This document shows, one piece after another, positions 58,850 through 64,000 of a stretch of DNA of 64,000 nucleotides. The position numbers and the translations under genes were made by a program. The stretch is from Euryodendron excelsum (Eukaryota; Streptophyta; Magnoliopsida; Ericales; Pentaphylacaceae), in contig CM065389.1 in assembly GCA_033060915.1 (NCBI GenBank), positions 13,122,001 to 13,186,000 of the forward strand. Direction: 5' to 3'. Every line of letters begins with the position of its first letter. Within the stretch, counting starts at the first letter, position 1. The notes below the pieces were generated by a model, which saw only the letters and a list, made by a program, of their open reading frames with translations, was not told where the DNA came from and searched no databases.

Positions 58850-59911
58850 AGAGATAAAGGTACACAGAATTTTAGTGTGGAAACCCTATCAACCAGGAAA
58901 AAAATCATAAAGCTATACACAGCCACTAACATACTTAGCACTATAACTTTGAATAGTTACAAGAATAAACTTACAAGCTAACCCGTTGATCCACAACTCC
59001 GCGTTGATCCAGAAATATGGTAGAAGTTTCAGACTTGATTGCAAGACACCCATGATTCACCGTTCTCTCGTGCTCTTGACGTCATTTTTGGAATCTGCCA
59101 AAAACGATATGTGTGAAGTTCTTAGTTTGGCTAAAAGAAACACTCTAATAAACTTTGAAGCATGATTCACGCCTGCAAGTGCACGATTTTGAAGTCGTTT
59201 AATACAACTAGGGGTTGGATATCGTTTTCTTCCTCGAGAATCAAGCCCAAGTATAGGTCAATGGCTCGTCAAACTTACACTTAACTTCAAATTGAATTAC
59301 AACCAAATTGAATGCTTCTTATAAAAGAGAAATAGAAAATGTGATTTGGAGTGTTTGAAATTGGTTTGATTAACTAGACAATTTGAAAGTAAAATAGAGA
59401 TTAAGACAATTTAAAAGGGATTAGATCTAATTGGTCCAACTATCCAATTCTTTAGAGGTATTCTAAGAGGCTTATAACTCAAATTAAACTCAAACAATCA
59501 AAAGAATTCAATTCGAAAGATTTAGCTTTTGAGAAATAAGTATTCTATAACAATTGACTTTAGAATTGAAATCTAATTTGAGATTCTTAAGCTAATATCA
59601 TTGATTTGGATGTTTTCATTCACAAATTGCTAAATCCTAGAATGAAAACACCAAACATAGTCAATAGCTTAAGAGTTCCATAGGTTCTAGCTATCAATTG
59701 CATAGAATTTAAGATCTAGAAAGATAATTCAATGAATTCATAGATATCTCCATAGAAATCTTGAATTCCTTGGATAGTCTTCATAATTGAACCTAATTGG
59801 GTTTTAGCTACTCATAACCATGAAAGAAATGAAGACTTTAATTGAAATCAACATGATTTTGAACTTGAAATGAGATTACAATAAAAGTACAAGTGCAATG
59901 ACAATGGAAAT
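58850..59911. mobile_element. Retroelement debris flanking the viral insertion
   Basis: The stretch 58,850-58,990 ('gtggaaaccctatcaaccagg') and 59,150-59,280 ('cctgcaagtgcacgatttt', 'ctcgagaatcaagcccaag') has the wording of noncoding parts of plant LTR retrotransposons. The AT-rich remainder resembles the relic at 22,400-23,000 ('aattccttggatagtcttcataattgaa'-like). No coding frame. Borders are arbitrary. Confidence 0.4.
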
Positions 59912-60071
59912 ACAAGCCCGCCCAGGCTGACGCCAGTGGGCCCCACAGCATCTCTCTTATTTGGTGGAGTGCCCTAGTGGGTGCCAATAATTGGGGTACG
60001 TCCATCTGAAGAGCCTATATAAATAGGCTCCCCTCCCTCTTTGATGGCTACATCGCTACTTCTGTAAATCA
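59912..60071 (+). repeat. Common-region copy 1 of viral element
   Basis: 160 bp matching 62,042-62,201 with about five differences by eye. It starts right after the predicted nick position and so lacks the 5' stem arm. It includes GTGGGCCCCAC, a GGGGTAC motif and a TATA box. Confidence 0.9.
60011..60030 (+). promoter_or_regulatory. TATA box in perfect inverted repeat, virion-sense promoter
   Basis: GAGCCTAT-ATAA-ATAGGCTC: the TATA box forms the centre of a perfect palindromic stem about 90 bp before the movement-protein ATG. A second copy at about 62,140-62,159 has no ORF behind it. Confidence 0.75.
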
Positions 60072-60116
60072 GAAGGGGTATGTAATCACACATTATTTGA
60101 GAGAGGACATAAGAAA

Positions 60117-60899
60117 ATGGCAACTGCAGGAGCTCATGTCATCTTGTCGGTTACTTTCTCAGTGGAGGAAGCAGTGAAACTTCGACTTCCTATGTTTACG
60201 TCATTGCGTAGAACGATTAATAAGGCATTGAAGATAGATCGACTGGACATAACGTACGAGCCTATGTGTGCCATTAATAGTGAAGGATTAGTCACCGTGT
60301 GTGTTAAAGATGAACGCATCCAGGATCCTTCGGCACAGACCCAATGCATGTTCGTCTTCCCGGTTAGGTGCAGAATTAAATGTACATATTTTGGGTCGTC
60401 GTGGGTGTCTGCTACGGTAGAGAAACTACCGTGGAATTGTACATATCGACTAACAGAGACAAATATAGCGACAGGGGTTAATTACTGTATGATTACAGGA
60501 TACTTAAAGTTTGCAGAATCCAGTAATCTGGGAGACACTATGTTGCGTCCTCCTATGGTGGAGGTATTGAGCGATAATTATTCAACTAGCGATGTCAATG
60601 TGTGGCATGTAGGAGAAGCTACAATGGACGCGAAAATGTTGCGGACAATGTCAGTACCGCGATTAGAATATCGCAAGACAAATGTGTTAACCAGAGTAAT
60701 TGGGTCAGATGCACATTCGATATTGCCATTTGCGACTGATGAAGATGAAATTAAACATCGTCACTCCACGTCAGTCTCAAAAATTGGACCCTCGGCGTCT
60801 CAGATTGGTGTCGATCCTGGATGCGCAAGTGTTTCCCTCCCTATCCATGATCTAGTCGCTGGAATAATATCCGTGCTACAAGATAGGGAGAGGGATTGA
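60117..60899 (+). CDS. Geminivirus BC1-like movement protein, endogenous
   Basis: 260 codons, uninterrupted, with ATG 13 bases after 'gaggacataag'. Residues 43-70 (DITYEPMCAINSEGLVTVCV and on), FPVRC at 81-85, YF at 91-92, PW at 105-106, YRLTETN at 110-116, a GYLKF strand at 128-132 and HVG at 164-166 follow the order of motifs in the geminivirus cell-to-cell movement protein (BC1/BL1 family, 30K-superfamily core). In that family the protein moves viral DNA through plasmodesmata. It is somewhat shorter than the usual roughly 290 residues, mostly at the termini. Here it lies in virion sense, as in monopartite citlodavirus-type genomes and unlike begomovirus DNA-B, where BC1 is complementary-sense. 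Its C-terminus lies in a tandem duplication. Expression in the host is unknown. Confidence 0.75.
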   Translation: MATAGAHVILSVTFSVEEAVKLRLPMFTSLRRTINKALKIDRLDITYEPMCAINSEGLVTVCVKDERIQDPSAQTQCMFVFPVRCRIKCTYFGSSWVSATVEKLPWNCTYRLTETNIATGVNYCMITGYLKFAESSNLGDTMLRPPMVEVLSDNYSTSDVNVWHVGEATMDAKMLRTMSVPRLEYRKTNVLTRVIGSDAHSILPFATDEDEIKHRHSTSVSKIGPSASQIGVDPGCASVSLPIHDLVAGIISVLQDRERD

Positions 60900-61040
60900 G
60901 ATACTGTAAATGCGAAGTCCAATATTAATATTAGATGAATATAAGAATAGTTTGCATGAAGTCAACATAGGGAGAGGGATCCAGAGAGTGCGAATGTAAA
61001 GCCCAATATTAATATTTGATGAATAAAACTGTAGTTGGCA
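60883..61040 (+). repeat. Tandem duplication at the 3' end of the movement ORF
   Basis: Two units of about 80 bp (60,883-60,963 and 60,964-61,040) share 'atagggagagggat', 'aatattaatatt' and 'gatgaata'. The first contains the stop codon of the ORF. The second includes AATAAA (about 61,022), a candidate polyadenylation signal. Confidence 0.75.
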
Positions 61041-61135
61041 AATAGTACTCTAAGATATTACACACGTACATACAAACACAACAAAGTTAAAATCATTTAT
61101 ATGTCAAGGTCTGCGCCAGCTGCAACATCTTCCTC

Positions 61136-61597
61136 TTAAGAATCAGCGAGTCTTGTTCGACGAGGGCCTACTATTAGTGGCCCCGTTTGTAATTCACGCT
61201 TGTCGTCGTCGTGCTGGTGGAAGTATCGCAAATGCTTTGGCTCTGCATAGTCAAAGTCTGGAAGTTTCTGTAGAAACTCCGCGAAATGAAGGTACCATAG
61301 CTCCATGCTAGATACTCCAGCAGTACGGCATCCGGTTTGGCATGCAAGCTTGATGCGTTTAAGAAAAGTATGCGCACGGTTGTCGTCCAACTGTTCGTCA
61401 CAGTCCATGACAATCTTGAATTCCTCGTAATAGTGGTAGAACTGCAGCAATCTCCGTGCTGGGTAATTCATGCGAAGCAATGCATAGATTGTATTAGAAG
61501 AAGTGTTCGTCAAAGTCAGAGTGATGGGCTTTAGTTCCTTGTCGTCATTCGAAACTAAGTCCTCCCAAAGGCAACCTACCTTGCTAATATCGAACAT
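61136..61597 (-). CDS. Complementary-sense 153-residue protein, unknown
   Basis: Uninterrupted ORF starting MFDISKVGCLWEDLVSNDDK, with the stop at 61,136. It is not recognised: it has none of the rolling-circle Rep motifs or Walker boxes, no signal peptide and no clear membrane segment. It has an aromatic/acidic middle (LLQFYHYYEEFKIVMDCDEQ), six Cys-containing or Lys-rich short segments and a basic end (GPRRTRL). MDCDE at 64-68 resembles an LxCxE retinoblastoma-binding motif with Met for Leu, followed by acidic residues; this may be chance. A TATA-like element on the minus strand (61,632-61,641) is placed to drive it. By position it would correspond to the second gene of a two-gene component. 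It could also be a coat- or shuttle-protein derivative too diverged to see by eye. Confidence 0.55.
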   Translation of the reverse strand: MFDISKVGCLWEDLVSNDDKELKPITLTLTNTSSNTIYALLRMNYPARRLLQFYHYYEEFKIVMDCDEQLDDNRAHTFLKRIKLACQTGCRTAGVSSMELWYLHFAEFLQKLPDFDYAEPKHLRYFHQHDDDKRELQTGPLIVGPRRTRLADS

Positions 61598-61631
61598 GTT
61601 GTACAGAATACTATTATGGCCATTGAGTTTG

Positions 61632-61641
61632 TTATATATAG
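61632..61641 (-). promoter_or_regulatory. TATA-like element, complementary-sense promoter
   Basis: CTATATATAA on the minus strand, about 35 bp upstream of the 153-residue ORF's ATG. That is close for a TATA box with an untranslated leader but typical of compact viral genomes. Confidence 0.5.
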
Positions 61642-62021
61642 AAAACGGTGGAAAATGTACATAATTTTAAAAAATATTTGTAATTTAGTGAAACGTGTTA
61701 AGTACGACATCATACATACGGATTATATAATTATATAATAAGGCGTAGTTTGAAATATCTGCGTGCGAGTACCGGTATCTCCATCTCCAAACAATGGCAC
61801 TCGAGGCAACTTTTTGAAAGACTTTCTCCTAACGTGCATCGAGTATCGAGTGTTTACTATTATATATAGCATATTACTTGACAAGCCTGCCGTTGGATTC
61901 GATTACACATGTCGCGATCCAAACCGTTGTACTAAAAGGTGAATATAATTCAAATATTCAATAATGTGTGGAAGGACTAAGTACGAAAAGGAAATATTTT
62001 TCAAATTTGGCATCAATAGTG

Positions 62022-62053
62022 GGGCGGGCGCTAATAATATTACAAGCCCGCCC
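62022..62053 (+). promoter_or_regulatory. Stem-loop replication origin with TAATATTAC
   Basis: 8-bp GC stem: GGGCGGGC (62,022-62,029) with GCCCGCCC (62,046-62,053), and a 16-nt loop containing TAATATTAC (62,035-62,043). In geminiviruses Rep nicks TAATATT/AC; here that falls between 62,041 and 62,042, exactly where the repeat unit begins. Confidence 0.92.
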
Positions 62054-62201
62054 AGGCTGACGCTAGTGGGCCCCACAGCATCTCTCTTATTTGGTGGAGT
62101 GCCCTAGTGGATGCCAGTAATTGGGGTACGTCCATCTGAAGAGCCTATATAAATAGGCTCCCCTCCCTCTTAGATGGCTGCATCGCTACTTCTGTAAATC
62201 A
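62042..62201 (+). repeat. Common-region copy 2 of viral element
   Basis: It repeats 59,912-60,071 at about 97% identity, then stops at 'ctgtaaatca' with unrelated AT-rich sequence following. Confidence 0.9.
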
Positions 62202-62824
62202 TTAATGAGATAATGTATAGAACCTTTTAAGAGCTGAATTTTTCTTTTGTATAGCTCAAGGATTTTTTTTTTCTTTTTATGAAATCTCAATATTTAAAAC
62301 ATGGTAGCCTTTTTTTTTTTTTTTTATAATTTTACCCAGATGGTGCATATTTTGATATACATCCATAGCGGCTGTCACACATGTTAAGATAGAGAGTGAT
62401 TGAATAAATGATGGAATATGAACATTGGTCAATCTAGAGTACAACTATCTTAAAGAACAAAGAATAGAGCAAACTAACAAGAAACACATATATGTTTCAT
62501 TCAAATCAGGCGTACCAAGTGTGCTCAGTGATTACATAACATTTGTTTCCAAATCAATCACAATGTAAGCAAAGATGAAGGAATTTAAATCTAAATCATG
62601 TATTCAATTGTATATTATCATTGTCATGAAAAATTAATCATCAAATTACAAAAATACTAATCACCTATAATCAGAAAACATTTTTGGTATTTTTTTTGAA
62701 ATTTTTTTAAAAAGAAAAATAATTCCTAAAGTCCACAACAACGATCATAACACCTAGGACAAAAGAATAATAATCAAATAACTTCCTATACTATGTCAGA
62801 ATTAGAACCCTAGTAAGAAAGGTT
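62202..62824. other. AT-rich flank, nothing recognised
   Basis: Runs of T near 62,265 and 62,305. No gene or repeat end could be supported. Confidence 0.5.
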
Positions 62825-63106
62825 AATCCTTACAGAATTTTTAGGGGAATTCAAGGCCTATAAATCAGATTTTCTAATTCAGACAGATTTAGAATTTTTC
62901 ATTTTTGAAGTTACTTGTCTAAGTTGACTTATTTGAGTGTTCAGATCCTTGATCTGTCTATGTAGTACATTATTAGGCATTCTAGATTGTATAGAATGAA
63001 AAGATTTTTCTGAATTTTGCAAGTGATTGTACCTAGGCCTAATATCTCCCACAATACCACAGTGATGGCACACTGAAACAAAATTAGGACGTGTAGCTCT
63101 CTGTGC
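62825..63106 (-). pseudogene. Ty1/copia gag zinc-knuckle fragment
   Basis: The minus strand encodes TRPNFVSVCHHCGIVGDIRP, a CCHC-type zinc knuckle (final His/Cys positions decayed), then a Gln/Leu-rich linker and SV*IRKSDL, where TGA replaces the usual Trp. This layout is typical of copia elements between gag and protease. No neighbouring pol or LTR was found. Confidence 0.65.
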
Positions 63107-63353
63107 CTCAAACTGTCATGCGTTCGAATGCCAATATTGATCGTTCAAACGCCTTCCATTTGAACACCAAGGTTGGTCGTTCAAACTCAATATGGTCCAT
63201 TCGAATGTAGCGGTGTATTGAAATTCGAGAAATTGGGAACATACCTGGTCTATTTTACCTGTTTCTAGTTTCTAAACTATTATGGTTCATCCTAGTATGT
63301 TTCAAAAGTTAATGGATCAAAAGAATGAACGATTTTTGGTTTGTTGCACGATT

Positions 63354-64000
63354 GTTAACACCCCATTTTTATCTGCTCGGCAATCTCCAGCCCAACCATA
63401 CTCACATTCAAATTGACACAAACACATTCAAATCCAAACCAGCTTTCTAGACTCAATTCAGTTAATCAACCACTTCATGGGCCCGCCAGGCCCAATAGAG
63501 GCAAAATGACTAAAATGCCCTTGGGGCATTGCTCGGTCTAATTCCAGTCAACACGTCTTCTTCAAGACAATAAGCCCATATTTCAACCTTAACCCAAGTT
63601 CCAATTCCAGTCATAACCAGTCAAATTCAATTTGACACGTCTATCAAGAAAACTCCTTGGACCGGTAAGTCCCTTCAAACCTGTCGACCGGGACGGAACC
63701 CAAGTCCCTAAGATGGCAGAGCAGTTCACTTCTGGCGCCTACTATCCTACCAATGTAGAATGTCTATTATTTGGCACTTCAATTTGGAAAGTACCTAAGG
63801 CTCCAAGACGATAAGACCATTCAGCAGCTTCATGAGATTAGGGAGTCTCAGGAATAAATGCACACCGTTAGAGTGATAAAAATACTCACAAACATCGCAA
63901 TCGCATCCAGGAACTATACCAACTCTAGGTATCAAACCAGTTACTCTCCAAGGATGCTTCTAATAGTATTCTCAACCTTCTAATACCTTTTCAGACCATT
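63354..64000 (+). mobile_element. Giant-LTR relative, 5' end, cut by window edge
   Basis: It starts TGTTAACACCCC, contains 'ggcaaaatgactaaaatgcc' and 'cgaccgggacggaacccaag', and continues into the 160-bp-repeat type sequence ('ctaggtatcaaaccagttac'). It matches the L0 fragment (4758-5439, reversed) better than L1-L6, so it is a diverged subfamily in plus orientation. Confidence 0.7.

Larger units (their letters stand above)
59912..62201 (+). mobile_element. Endogenous geminivirus-like element, slightly over one genome unit
   Basis: The sequence starting ACAAGCCCGCCC at 59,912 recurs at 62,042, so 59,912-62,041 is one 2,130-nt circular unit and 62,042-62,201 a partial second copy. At the joint is a GC stem (GGGCGGGC/GCCCGCCC) with TAATATTAC in its loop, the geminivirus-type origin. 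The unit has a common region with a TATA box, a virion-sense movement-protein-like ORF (60,117-60,899), a complementary-sense ORF (61,136-61,597) converging on it, and a large intergenic region. No Rep or coat protein is present. It therefore resembles a DNA-B-type component, or a deleted monopartite genome, integrated in plant DNA. Both ORFs are open. Confidence 0.85.

Noticed and set aside
60925..61010. Second geminivirus origin at 'aatattaatatt'
   Set aside because: It lacks TAATATTAC and any GC stem; the motif lies in an AT-rich tandem duplication.

Overview
The window is nuclear DNA of a flowering plant, most likely a woody eudicot; the species cannot be read from the sequence. The evidence is two-exon genes with GT-AG introns, an ASR (ABA/WDS domain) family cluster, Ty3/gypsy elements of the Tat lineage with an extra RNase H and an antisense gene, and endogenous single-stranded DNA plant-virus sequence.

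Layout. 1-5439: two nested, reverse-oriented copies of a giant LTR family (one cut by the window edge), followed by a degraded LTR fragment to about 6260. 6260-27.8 kb: a tandem cluster of five ASR genes, A(-), B(+), C(-), D(+), E(+). A/B and C/D are divergent pairs produced by a roughly 6-kb segmental duplication. A further promoter-side unit at 20.1-22.0 kb has no gene. MITE-like insertions and a decayed gypsy relic sit between D and E. 28,064-56,149: a 28,086-bp Tat-lineage retrotransposon complex inside the only intron of gene E, with a TATAT target duplication. It carries its own nested insertions: an inverted compound of giant LTRs in gag, and a complete giant LTR in the reverse transcriptase (duplication GTCAA) that itself contains another complete copy (duplication AGTAG). 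E exon 2 survives at 56,202-56,369, but its splice acceptor reads CAA instead of CAG. 56.4-59.9 kb: ASR 3' flank, two unusual foldback structures and retroelement debris. 59,912-62,201: an endogenous geminivirus-like element holding slightly more than one genome unit (2,130 nt plus a 160-nt repeat). It has a stem-loop origin with TAATATTAC, an intact 260-codon movement-protein-like ORF in virion sense and an unrecognised 153-codon ORF in complementary sense. 62.2-64.0 kb: a copia gag scrap and the start of another giant-LTR relative.

How the parts relate. The ASR genes are the only clear host genes. A, B and C look intact, D has lost its histidine-rich tail through a stop codon, and E is split by 28 kb of nested elements and probably dead. 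The Tat coding region is eroded almost only by C-to-T/G-to-A changes (14 stops, 10 of them TAG), as expected for long-term cytosine methylation. The most novel item is the virus-derived element. It has a common region, an origin and two converging ORFs like a geminivirus DNA-B component, but its movement protein lies on the opposite strand, the unit is only 2.13 kb, and the left junction falls at the predicted replication nick site.
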